Of a stretch of 21,704 nucleotides of DNA, positions 7,140 to 15,300 are shown piece by piece. Both the position numbers and the translations under genes were made by a program. The DNA comes from Methanobacteriota archaeon (GTDB taxonomy: Archaea > Thermoplasmatota > Poseidoniia > Poseidoniales > Poseidoniaceae). The DNA lies in the NCBI GenBank assembly GCA_002726395.1, contig PBTA01000011.1, positions 32,058 through 53,761 of the forward strand. Direction: 5' to 3'. The notes under the pieces are model-generated. The model did no database searches. It was not told the DNA's origin and saw only the letters and a list, made by a program, of their open reading frames with translations. Every line of letters starts with the position of its first letter. Positions within the stretch are counted from its first letter, which is position 1.

Positions 7140-8281
7140 CCAAGATTGCGGTTATGGCATTTAGTGGTGGCATGGATTCTACATCCTTATTGCTTAGATT
7201 GCTAAGAGAATCTTACCAAGTATATACTATTGGATTTAATTATGGCCAAAAGCACATCGTAGAACTAGATAGAGCACAACAAAATATCGAGTATTTGAAG
7301 AAATCCGGATATGTTGTTGAACACAAAACTGTTGATTTGTCTAGTATAATGTCTATGTTTACCGGCTCATTAACATCTGGGGAAAAAATTCCTGAAGGTC
7401 ATTACGAACAAGACCAAATGAAATCTACTGTCGTACCTAATCGTAATGCGATTTTCGCATCAATAATTTATGGTTATGCATTAAGCAAAAGTAATCAATA
7501 TTCCAGTGATGTAAGTATTTCACTTGGAGTCCACTCGGGAGACCATGCAATTTATCCTGACTGTCGGCCAGAATTTTACCAAGTGCTTAATCATGCTTTT
7601 ACTATAGGTAACTGGGATAGCGAAAGAATACATCTAGAATTACCATATATCGATGGTGATAAAATATCAATACTACAGGACGCGCTAATCTCTTGTGAAC
7701 AATTATCCTTAGATTTTGATACTGTTTTTGCTAACACAAATACCTCATATGAACCTGATGAACTTGGTCGTAGTTCAGGTAAAACTGGTTCAGACATTGA
7801 ACGAATCTTGGCATTCCACGCCATTGGTCGGAACGACCCAGTTGAGTATCAAGAGTCGTGGGAAAGTACATTGCAACACGCATTAAAAATTGAACATGAG
7901 CATATGGACAAAATATACCGTGAAAAATTAACAAATTTGCAATACCAAGTAACGAGAAATTCAGCTACAGAACGAGCATTTACCGGGATATATGACAAAC
8001 ATTTTGAGAGCGGGACATACTATTGTATCTGTTGTGACCATCCATTGTTTGAATCTACTGGAAAATATAATTCGGGTTGTGGTTGGCCAGCTTTCCACAG
8101 TGAACACAATTCAGCAAGTATTTCTCGTATAGAGGATTATACCCACGGGATGATCAGAATAGAAGTTAGATGTTCAAAATGTGACGCACATTTGGGGCAC
8201 GTATTCAATGATGGACCAAGAGAATATGGTGGAGAAAGATATTGTATAAATTCAGCATCAATTGAGTTTAAGGAGTCGTGA
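7121..8281 (+). CDS. queC: QueC (7-cyano-7-deazaguanine synthase) fused to MsrB; QueC zinc cysteines missing
   Basis: One uninterrupted 386-residue ORF. Residues 1-245 are a QueC/ExsB ATP-pyrophosphatase (7-carboxy-7-deazaguanine + ammonia + ATP to preQ0). It has the P-loop FSGGMDSTS (14-22), NYGQKH (40-45), VPNRN (105-109) and YPDCRPEF (145-152). Residues 270-386 are a complete MsrB (methionine-R-sulfoxide reductase). MsrB zinc pairs are C302/C305 and C351/C354, SGCGWP carries the resolving-type C320, and the catalytic Cys is C375 in RYCINSAS. In the QueC zinc loop (aligned to TxTCYNG...CGxCxxC) all four Cys are replaced: S209, S219, T222 and D225, while the flanking G220, R228 and DPVEY remain. 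The start may be TTG 7136, which overlaps the QueE stop as TTGA and has GGATGGGG (7123-7130) before it; ATG 7121 lacks such a site. ATG 7904 could in principle give a separate MsrB. Position in the operon supports a preQ0 role, but the altered zinc site leaves the exact chemistry uncertain. Confidence 0.88.
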   Translation: MDGDRLTKIAVMAFSGGMDSTSLLLRLLRESYQVYTIGFNYGQKHIVELDRAQQNIEYLKKSGYVVEHKTVDLSSIMSMFTGSLTSGEKIPEGHYEQDQMKSTVVPNRNAIFASIIYGYALSKSNQYSSDVSISLGVHSGDHAIYPDCRPEFYQVLNHAFTIGNWDSERIHLELPYIDGDKISILQDALISCEQLSLDFDTVFANTNTSYEPDELGRSSGKTGSDIERILAFHAIGRNDPVEYQESWESTLQHALKIEHEHMDKIYREKLTNLQYQVTRNSATERAFTGIYDKHFESGTYYCICCDHPLFESTGKYNSGCGWPAFHSEHNSASISRIEDYTHGMIRIEVRCSKCDAHLGHVFNDGPREYGGERYCINSASIEFKES

Positions 8282-8285
8282 TTAT

Positions 8286-8735
8286 ATGGTTACTAGAATA
8301 AGAAGATACGTAGAAACTGATACTGGACACAGAGTTCCCAATCATAAGAGTAAATGCCGACACCTACATGGTCATAGGTATAGATTTGAAGCAGAGATTG
8401 AGGGTGATGTAGTTTCAGTGGAGGGAGTTTCAGATGAGGGGATGTTGATGGACTTTTCTGATGTCAGTAAAATTCTCACAGAAAAAGTACACGATGTAGT
8501 TGACCATGCATTTGTAGTATACCAAGGTGACAAACAGGCTCTTGCAGCATTAGAACTAATGAATGACGACCACAGAACTGTAATCGTTGATTTTATACCA
8601 ACCGCTGAAAACCTAGCAAAATGGGCGTTTGAACAGGTTGAACCGCATATCCAATCTGTTTACGGTAATACGTTGAGATTAGTTGCAATGCATGTTAGAG
8701 AAACACCTAAGTCTACCGCATCATGGATTAAGTAG
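8286..8735 (+). CDS. queD: 6-carboxy-5,6,7,8-tetrahydropterin synthase (QueD)
   Basis: A 149-residue member of the 6-pyruvoyltetrahydropterin synthase fold. It converts dihydroneopterin triphosphate (FolE product) to 6-carboxytetrahydropterin for QueE. The zinc His triad is H15 (TGHRVPN), H28 and H30 (HLHGH). The catalytic Cys is C24 in KSKCRHLHGH. Other family residues are GMLMDFSDV (52-60), DHAF (D73, H74), PTAENLAKW (105-113) and the C-terminal Glu in VRET (E139), which anchors the pterin. ATG 8286 is chosen over the longer frame from 8262 because AGGAG (8271-8275) precedes it and the product then starts as in other QueD proteins. This is the last gene of the preQ0 operon; its stop is 3 bases from the stop of the convergent methyltransferase gene. 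Confidence 0.93.
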   Translation: MVTRIRRYVETDTGHRVPNHKSKCRHLHGHRYRFEAEIEGDVVSVEGVSDEGMLMDFSDVSKILTEKVHDVVDHAFVVYQGDKQALAALELMNDDHRTVIVDFIPTAENLAKWAFEQVEPHIQSVYGNTLRLVAMHVRETPKSTASWIK

Positions 8736-8738
8736 AAA

Positions 8739-9566
8739 TTATTCTATTCTTCTGCGTCTTTTGTTGATCCATTTTTCATCATTGTTATTTTTCTGCAGAG
8801 CCGTTGTTGCATCAATTAACCCCCCAATGATTCTTGTTACTTCATCGCTAGTTGGAGATGACATCATTATCATCCTGATAAGAGAATTATTCAAACTATC
8901 TTTTCTCTCCTTATTGCCGGGCATTGCAGTAGTAAATTGGTCGAGTGCAGTAAGTAAAGTCCCTCGCAAATCAGGGTCCAGCTCACGTGTTAGCGGGACA
9001 ATTTCTGGTAATCCAAAATCACTACCTTGGCTATCCTTCACTCGGTCGGAATGTATCTGATACAGGAAGGCATTCACCGAGTGAGAAAGGTTCGCAATAG
9101 GATAGCCTTCCCAGGTCGGTAAAGTCGCTAAAAAATCACATTCATGTAATTGTTCTGTGGACAGGCCTGTTCCTTCTCCCCCAAATACCAGTGCGACTTT
9201 TCCAGAACTATCATTGAACCTTTCAGATAATTCCCACGGGAAGCAAAAATGTCTGAATGAGGTTTTTGTCCCAACTTCCCTCTTTCCTGAGGTACCGACT
9301 ACAATTGAACAATCCTTTATTGCTTCTTGTAGGGATTGAAATATAACCAACTCATTCAGTATAGAACCTGCATGCTTCGCCCTATTACGGGCTTCTTCAT
9401 CTAGCGGGTCACACTTGGGTGTTACTAAACGTAGTTTAGAGTAACCGTAATTCAACATAGTGCGACATATGGCTCCTAAATTACCGGGATGCGAAGTATT
9501 TACGCAGACAATAATTAATTCGTAGGATGAATTAGGCATTGGTATAGCTTTCCTATCACCCATCAT
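8739..9566 (-). CDS. RNA 2'-O-methyltransferase, SpoU/TrmJ type (SPOUT)
   Basis: A SPOUT-class methyltransferase of about 275 residues, similar to TrmJ/TrmH proteins that 2'-O-methylate tRNA (or rRNA) ribose using SAM. The three family motifs are visible. Motif 1 is NLGAICRTMLNYGYSKLRLV near the N-terminus, with the conserved Asn and Arg. Motif 2 is ALVFGGEGTGLS. Motif 3 is LPTWEGYPIANLSHSVNAFLYQ, which forms the trefoil-knot SAM pocket. The C-terminal ~100 residues are helical and end in a basic NKRRRRIE tail, as in TrmJ extensions. A GTG at 9572 also opens the frame, but AGGTGAT overlaps it, so ATG 9566 or 9563 is more likely. It is the last gene of the ribosomal protein operon, fitting a role in translation. 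The target nucleotide cannot be read from sequence. Confidence 0.88.
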   Translation of the reverse strand: MMGDRKAIPMPNSSYELIIVCVNTSHPGNLGAICRTMLNYGYSKLRLVTPKCDPLDEEARNRAKHAGSILNELVIFQSLQEAIKDCSIVVGTSGKREVGTKTSFRHFCFPWELSERFNDSSGKVALVFGGEGTGLSTEQLHECDFLATLPTWEGYPIANLSHSVNAFLYQIHSDRVKDSQGSDFGLPEIVPLTRELDPDLRGTLLTALDQFTTAMPGNKERKDSLNNSLIRMIMMSSPTSDEVTRIIGGLIDATTALQKNNNDEKWINKRRRRIE

Positions 9567-9577
9567 TATCACCTATT

Positions 9578-9778
9578 TTAAAACTCCATTATCCATCTTG
9601 GATCACATGGTTGATAGATAAAAAATAGATACCCACCTGATTCTCTATCATCCATGACAATAGAACGTTTTTTTATTGAATGCTTATATTTTAGAAATAA
9701 TATCAACTCTTCCAACTCATTTTTGTCTTCAGAGTGGATACTGACTGGTTGTCTATCCCAGTCAATGCGCACTGGCAT
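9578..9778 (-). CDS. Small protein of unknown function in the ribosomal operon, 66 aa
   Basis: A 66-residue protein between eS17 and the methyltransferase; I do not recognise a family. It starts MPVRIDWDRQPVSIHSEDKN, has an acidic/hydrophobic helix (KNELEELILFLKYKH) and a basic KKR, and ends in a strand-rich GGYLFFIYQPCDPRWIMEF. A compact alpha/beta fold is likely. GAGGG lies 7 bases before the ATG, and the gap to eS17 is only 9 bases. The methyltransferase's ribosome site starts just after its stop. These junctions make a real, cotranslated gene likely. In many euryarchaea this operon continues with aIF6 and eL20 (LX); the protein does not look like either. Confidence 0.65.
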   Translation of the reverse strand: MPVRIDWDRQPVSIHSEDKNELEELILFLKYKHSIKKRSIVMDDRESGGYLFFIYQPCDPRWIMEF

Positions 9779-9787
9779 TCAAAGCCC

Positions 9788-9979
9788 TCAATCGACTCTT
9801 CTTTGACGGTACCTTGTTACGTAACCAGCAATCCAGTTACGTAATTTTTTAGAACTAACATCGGTTAGTTGGGATACCATTATTTTGTTGTGGTCAAAGT
9901 CTTCGGTGAATTTCTCACCATGTTGTTCAACTAGTGCAATTGCTCTTATTTTTATGAAACTCGGTCTAATATTTCCCAT
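9788..9979 (-). CDS. rps17e: Ribosomal protein eS17 (S17e)
   Basis: A 63-residue small-subunit ribosomal protein eS17. The diagnostic pattern is MGNIRPSFIK at the N-terminus, then EKFTEDFDHNK, and SSKKLRNWIAGYVTRY near the end, matching the archaeal/eukaryotic family over its full archaeal length. The frame also opens with GTG at 9988. ATG 9979 is preferred because GAGGAG (minus strand, overlapping the eL31 stop) lies 8 bases before it and because family members begin MG.(I/V)R. It is part of the eS19 to eS17 operon. Confidence 0.93.
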   Translation of the reverse strand: MGNIRPSFIKIRAIALVEQHGEKFTEDFDHNKIMVSQLTDVSSKKLRNWIAGYVTRYRQRRVD

Positions 9980-9984
9980 GATTA

Positions 9985-10260
9985 TCACTCCTCAAACAAT
10001 TTTACTTCAATTGGGATATCTGGCTCATCGTGTCTGATGACTTGTAATCTTACTTTTCTAGGAGGGTTTTCGATCCCTCTTGACCAAATATGTTCGTTGA
10101 CAGATGGATCAATCCACACTTCTTCATCTTCTTTAACTCTTAGATGTTGGATTACATGATCCTTGATTATCTGCATAGCACGTGGTGCCCGCTTGAAACG
10201 GGTAATACTCCAAGCTTTCCTTAATGGGACAATAAGTTCTGATTCGTTAGGTCTTGCCAT
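9985..10260 (-). CDS. rpl31e: Ribosomal protein eL31 (L31e)
   Basis: A 91-residue large-subunit ribosomal protein eL31. It is identified by VPLRKAWSITRFKRAPRAMQIIKDHV, followed by VWIDPSVNEHIWSRGIENPPRKVRLQV, which is the conserved body of the family. A GTG at 10269 extends the frame by three residues. ATG 10260 is preferred because AGAGGTGA, overlapping the eL39 stop, lies just before it. It follows eL39, the usual archaeal order. Confidence 0.95.
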   Translation of the reverse strand: MARPNESELIVPLRKAWSITRFKRAPRAMQIIKDHVIQHLRVKEDEEVWIDPSVNEHIWSRGIENPPRKVRLQVIRHDEPDIPIEVKLFEE

Positions 10261-10265
10261 ATCAT

Positions 10266-10421
10266 TCACCTCTGCAATTTACTGCGTCTCCAATGGTGTC
10301 TTTTAGGATGTGACACAGTGTTTCGGTCGGTCTTGAGCATGACCCATACAGGGACACGGCGGTTTTGCTTGGTAGCCTTCATAAGGCGTATTTTTTTTGC
10401 TGCTGGTTTATTTCTGGACAT
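10266..10421 (-). CDS. rpl39e: Ribosomal protein eL39 (L39e)
   Basis: A 51-residue, highly basic protein lining the ribosomal exit tunnel. It starts MSRNKPAAKKIRLMKATKQN and continues with RRVPVWVMLKT, then HPKRHHWRRSKL, which is the full canonical eL39 length and pattern. AAGGTG lies 7 bases before ATG 10421. A longer in-frame ATG at 10457 would overlap PDCD5 and adds an unrelated acidic stretch, so it is rejected. Confidence 0.96.
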   Translation of the reverse strand: MSRNKPAAKKIRLMKATKQNRRVPVWVMLKTDRNTVSHPKRHHWRRSKLQR

Positions 10422-10434
10422 ATCGAGCACCTTC

Positions 10435-10797
10435 TCAGATTCTTCGGATGGACGCATTGCTGCGGCTCTTGGATTGCATTTTCTTTAACATTGACTTCAA
10501 TGTTTCATCGGTCATTGGGGGAATAAATTGGTTATTTTCATGCATTGATATTATCAATTTTTTTATCGAGTCTGCACGCTCTGGAGTAGCCAAAGAAATC
10601 CTAGCTATTCTTGAGCGTGCTTCGCTAGTTAGTAGATGTTTCAATGCTTTATTGATCGACTGAGATTCAATTTGCTGTCTTTGGGTTTCGATTTCAGCAT
10701 CTGCTTGGACCTTTGCTTGTTCTTCAAATTGCTGTTGGAGGGCTAGTCTTCTCTGTTCACGAAGAGCAGACAATTCGTCGCTTCCGTTTGCAGACAT
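10435..10797 (-). CDS. PDCD5-family DNA-binding protein
   Basis: A 120-residue member of the archaeal/eukaryotic PDCD5 (TFAR19) family. A Gln/Arg-rich N-terminal helix (LREQRRLALQQQFEEQAKVQ) leads into the core three-helix bundle LLTSEARSRIARISLATPERADSIKKLIISM. A basic tail (KKMQSKSRSNASIRR) ends the protein. The family binds nucleic acid; its archaeal role is not well defined, but it is regularly found between eS19 and eL39, as here. ATG 10797 is preferred over TTG 10806 because GGGAG is too close to the TTG. Confidence 0.93.
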   Translation of the reverse strand: MSANGSDELSALREQRRLALQQQFEEQAKVQADAEIETQRQQIESQSINKALKHLLTSEARSRIARISLATPERADSIKKLIISMHENNQFIPPMTDETLKSMLKKMQSKSRSNASIRRI

Positions 10798-10818
10798 GAT
10801 TGACAAACTCCCACTTCC

Positions 10819-11310
10819 TCAATATTTGGCTAAGCCTGGATATAATTCATTAGCAGCATCACGGCAGGAGTGAGCCACTTCATCAAGTAGCTTTTGACCT
10901 GCTGATGTAAGTTTGCGGCCTGAATACAATTGTTGCTTACCTTCCTCTGTGTCAACTTCTTTCGTAGCCACCATTTCAACAAGCCCTGCTGCTTCTAATT
11001 GTTGTAGAGCAGTTCTGATAATGTGCCTGGATGCAACTCCAGGAGTGTTTGGTCCAGCACCATTGTTCATGACTGTGCCGTAAGTTTGAGCAAGACTAGT
11101 AACACCGATAGGGCCTTGTTTTGCTACCTTCCTTAGTAATGAGGCTGCTCTGATAGTCCACCAGTTCTCTTGTGTAGGAGGTCTCTCTCTATCTACTCCA
11201 GTCTTGACGTATTCTGACCAATCTGGGGCGACTATGTCTTTAGAATCAGATAGTTTATCTGCCAATGCAGAAATCAGCATATTAGCCGGAATATCATAAT
11301 AAGTGGTCAT
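10819..11310 (-). CDS. rps19e: Ribosomal protein eS19 (S19e)
   Basis: A 163-residue small-subunit ribosomal protein eS19 and the first gene of the operon. Recognisable family segments are the N-terminal YYDIPANMLISALADKL, then WSEYVKTGVDRERPPTQENWWTIRAASLLRKV, the winged-helix core with GPIGVTSLAQTYG, and IIRTALQQLEAAGLVEM. GGTG lies about 7 bases before ATG 11310. The minus-strand sequence upstream (TTTCATTGATATAGG, about 40 bases before the ATG) could contain the operon's TATA box, but this is weak. Downstream genes follow with gaps of 8 to 21 bases or less. Confidence 0.95.
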   Translation of the reverse strand: MTTYYDIPANMLISALADKLSDSKDIVAPDWSEYVKTGVDRERPPTQENWWTIRAASLLRKVAKQGPIGVTSLAQTYGTVMNNGAGPNTPGVASRHIIRTALQQLEAAGLVEMVATKEVDTEEGKQQLYSGRKLTSAGQKLLDEVAHSCRDAANELYPGLAKY

Positions 11311-11435
11311 GTAACAACACCAAGCAATTTGCCGACTTTACTCCCCTATATCAATGAAACGGGTAATAATGCGACGCCATAACTTGAAAAAAGGGAAATG
11401 CAAGTGTTATTGAAGGAGGCAATATAGGGCAATGC
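11311..11435. promoter_or_regulatory. Divergent intergenic region, eS19 operon and membrane-protein gene
   Basis: A 125-base spacer between divergent genes. The minus strand carries a possible TATA element (GATATAGG) for the ribosomal operon. The plus strand has TAATAATG and ATAACTTGAAAAAAGG as weak AT-rich candidates. It also holds a strong GAAGGAGG (11412-11419) that sits unusually far (16 bases) before ATG 11436. No ORF or structured RNA is obvious. Confidence 0.4.
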
Positions 11436-12266
11436 ATGCAGAAGGCTTTAGCCCAAAATCCGAATCTGCTTCGGACTCTCTTGGGGCTCTCATTTACTCT
11501 CATTTTTTTATTAGCTTATGCAGTCTATGGCGCCACTATTTCACCATCATATTATGTTTATGAAACAGAGAATGTTTCAACTATTGACGCAGATACAGAA
11601 CCAACCAAACTGTACGATGTTCAGGAAAATGAGACAACATGGCGATGGACTATGAGTGCTGACGGAGATAATCTCACTTGGGTAAATTTAACTGCAACCG
11701 AGCTGTCCAGAGAATCAACAATCAGGCTAACCAACTCTGCAGGATTGTATAGCCACAGCAAACTTGGCGATCCAGATGCTGAAGATTTTGCTTGCGAGGA
11801 AAAATGTTACCAGAATAGTACACATGAAGGTTACAGCGAAGATGGAGAGGATGTCAAAATATTTTCCATGACTACTACCGACCCCGGCAGGAGAGATAAC
11901 GGGACCGTCTATGCCAAATCACTCGGTTCAGCGGAGGAAAAAGCAAGGGATATAATCGAATATTTCCACTCACCATCAGTCATTATTGTCGAGATAACAG
12001 AGAAAGGTAATCGGACAACTTCACCAAGTATTGAACTACAAACCGTAAATGAAGATTTTGACGATATAGAAGTTTTCTCTATCGACGCAGGTACTGAATT
12101 CCTTTGGGCGTTGGCTGCGGTAGTTGGTTGTTTTTCTATGATACTAATACCATCTTTCACCGTATATTTTGCTGCTCAGGCTAAGGAAAGAAAAGCAGAA
12201 CTAAAATTACAACAGGCAGAGGATAATGTAGATTCATCTATTGATAGTTCTGACCAAGCCAATTAA
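11436..12266 (+). CDS. Membrane protein with two transmembrane helices, unknown function
   Basis: A 276-residue protein that I do not recognise. An N-terminal hydrophobic helix (about 14-36, LLGLSFTLIFLLAYAVYGATI) is followed by an external, acidic, Thr/Asn-rich domain of about 190 residues. It contains two Cys close together (CEEKC, about 128-132), likely a disulfide, and several N-glycosylation-type sites. A second helix (about 225-250, FLWALAAVVGCFSMILIPSFTVYFAA) leads to a charged cytoplasmic tail predicted to be a coiled coil (KERKAELKLQQAED). The layout suggests an envelope-exposed sensor or structural protein. It is followed after 39 bases by the large surface protein gene on the same strand. 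The strong GGAGG upstream is at poor spacing from this ATG, so the start is less certain. Confidence 0.72.
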   Translation: MQKALAQNPNLLRTLLGLSFTLIFLLAYAVYGATISPSYYVYETENVSTIDADTEPTKLYDVQENETTWRWTMSADGDNLTWVNLTATELSRESTIRLTNSAGLYSHSKLGDPDAEDFACEEKCYQNSTHEGYSEDGEDVKIFSMTTTDPGRRDNGTVYAKSLGSAEEKARDIIEYFHSPSVIIVEITEKGNRTTSPSIELQTVNEDFDDIEVFSIDAGTEFLWALAAVVGCFSMILIPSFTVYFAAQAKERKAELKLQQAEDNVDSSIDSSDQAN

Positions 12267-12305
12267 CTCATATAGATTACATACCGTGTCTAAATTGAGC
12301 CGCAC

Positions 12306-15300
12306 ATGAAAAACTACACAGCATTATTGTTAGTGATATTGATTTCAGTGCACGCCATGCCTGTAAATAATTCGATATTGACCAAGCAAACTGCGCATGA
12401 AGTGAATTCGAAGGCAACAGGTGTGGACCTTGCGGTAACTGAGGTTGACTTCTCTTACCCCAACGCCAACGATCGTGGGAAATATCAAATGTTCTCATCT
12501 AACTATCCAATAGCCGATTTTAATAAACCTGAGACACTATATGTTGTTGATGCTGTCAAGGATGTAGAGATTGAGTTAACAGTTTTGATATCTAATACTG
12601 GTACATTAGATGCAACAAGTGTTGAAGTTAATATTCTAATCATCCATAATGAATACCTTGATTTTAATCTCCATAACATCACCAAGGTAATTGGCTCGGT
12701 TCGAGCGCAGTCTGAAATAACTTCAACGGTCAAATTTACTCCAGAATATTCAGGAAATCATAGTTTAGTTGTCACTCCTTCCTCACCAACGTTGGATGAT
12801 AATCCATCAAATGATGTTTATTCCAGTACCTTCACTGTTGCAAATAAATATTACAATTGTAATGATTTAGTTGCATGGACAACTGGATTAGGTTGGGCAG
12901 AAAATATCGATACTTTTCTCTCAGAGGGATCTGCATGCCACTATGGAAACGGTCAATCCTCAACCTATTCAATTAACTCAAATAGTGATTTAATCACCCC
13001 AATCCTTGACATGTCGGATGCAATCCCAAATCCCACAAGAACTAACGGAATTACCTTTTTCTATACCGGTAGCATGGCAAGTGGAGATTATGTAAGGCTT
13101 TACAGCAAGGATATAAGTAACGGATGGGTTGAGCAAGCCAGTATAACTGGAACAATAGACAATACGTTTACCGATGGGGCGAATTGGAACACTTGGTCGT
13201 TAAATCATGCCGGAGCCTTCTCTCCTTTAGTTCCAACAAATCCACAATTTTTCCATAGTAATTCACAATATAAATTCTCTTTCACCAGCGATTCCGTGAA
13301 TAATGATATTGGCTACTGGATGGATGATATAGTAATTGTATATGATCAGGAAGCCAAACCAACTGAATTTGAAATAAGTGTATCTGGATTGTCGGTAACA
13401 AAGACGGTGCCGGGGTCCTGGGGGAAAGCAACCTTACAGTTGACTAATAATGGTAATCTTTCAGAAATATTTAATCCATCGATTCAAAATCTTCCCGGAG
13501 AATGGCAATATTATTTTTCCCACCAAAGTGGAGTAAGCATAAGTGAAGATAACGGTGTGCTGGTAGAGAAAGGCCAGAGTAAAATTATTGAATTAAATTA
13601 TCAGCCAAAAGTTGGCGAATCTACTGGTTTTTTCCCTATTCAAGTAGAATTATCTAGTTCAACTCATGAAGTGATTAGTGATTCTATTAATATTCAGCTA
13701 GAGGTAGAGCCAGATAGAATTCCAAAGTTTTCAGACATTTCGGTAACTCCGCGATGTGCACCAGGAAATACCTGCACCTTCAGTGCTTATCTAACTAATA
13801 TCGGTGGTGCAAGTGATGTTTTTGACCTTTCTCTGAGCTATCAAAACCTCCCGATTGGATGGAGTGTGGCTTTTGCTTGGAATCAACCTAATTCTATTTA
13901 CATCCAACCTGGAATCCTAACTGAAATTTTGTTAACCTATACCGTTTCACAAGATGCAGTACCAGATTCTCTGGGCATTTTTCTACTTCATGCCAACTCC
14001 CAGAATGATTCATCGCGAAGCGATACTTTGGAAGTGACTGTAACTGCAAGCATGGTGAGTGATGCATCGGTATTTCTACAAGATTCTCAAGTAGATACAA
14101 CATGGGCTGTAAACCCAGGGGAATTTGTCAGTATAACTTTTGAGATAATAAATAATGCCTCAGTCCAAGATATATTTTCTACCAGTGCTGAAATAATAGG
14201 TTTTAATGATTGGGCAGTTGTAGACATAGTCCCAGAACAGATGTTCTTGAATTCAAAATCTAGTGGCACTTTTGTAGTGACATTACAATCTCCTGAATCT
14301 GCTCAATATGGGGATAATTGTCCGAGTATAATTGCTGAGATTAATTCTCAAAGAAGTGGACAAAATTATCAATCAAAGACATATGAAAATTTGGCAATAA
14401 GGCAAGTGAACGACGTAAGTATCCTGGAGGTTAACTCCCCAGATGAAATAATTCCTGGCCAAATAAACAATTTTAATTTAACAATAGAAAATTTAGGCAA
14501 TGGCCCAGTCACTTCTACGGTAACAGTCGATAACATACCAAGTTCTTGGGATTGGTGGATCCAAGATGAAAATGAACAGATATTAACTACAGTTCAATTA
14601 TCAGAGCGTTCAGAGTTTACGTATTTACAGGACCTACATTTAATGATTGATGTGCCAGCAGGAGTCGAGCCAAATACAATGTTTGAGTTATCGATAGCTG
14701 TTAATATAGTTGACAATACAGAAGACATTGACATAGCCAATAACGCAATTACTATTCAGGTATTTACTGCAACCGTCCGAAATGTTACTTTACTAACTTT
14801 GGAATCTCCAATCTTCACCGGTGTGGGCAATATTACAAAATTACAATCATATGTCCTAAACTTGGGCAATATCGATGAGGGTGAAGTTCAGATAAGAGCT
14901 CAAATAACTACGACAGATTACTCTGCACCAATAGAATCGTATTTCACAATAGGTACAGTTGGTATAATCTACGATTTGGACATTTTTCACACAATTACTC
15001 TAGCCAAGAATTCCTCCCGATTATTAGGAATGGATATTGTCTTACCACAAGACATTCCAATTGATTCGACAATTTCTGTTTTATTTGAACTCCAGTATAT
15101 CGATGGCGGAATTATTACTAAATCACAGAATGTAGATTTGATAGTAAACCATGTTAGGAAGTTCGCTACCCTTTACGGCCAATCTGCCAATCCGTTGGCG
15201 GATGGTTACGGCAAGTTGTGGATTAATCACACCATTGAATCTACTTCGGATGAAATAATTACCATAAACTTTGGAAAACCTGATAATTGGAATTTGTTGT

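Noticed and set aside
7840..7910. Frameshift or assembly join between QueC and MsrB
   Set aside because: The frame is open through a helical linker with no homopolymer run or composition change; an error cannot be fully excluded, but nothing in the sequence points to one.
8683..9060. 125-codon ORF on the plus strand overlapping queD and the methyltransferase gene
   Set aside because: Antisense to the SPOUT methyltransferase, whose motifs are clear; the product looks like a shadow frame.
10422..10457. N-terminal extension of eL39 from ATG 10457
   Set aside because: It would overlap PDCD5 and add an acidic stretch foreign to the family; ATG 10421 has a good ribosome site and gives the exact family length.
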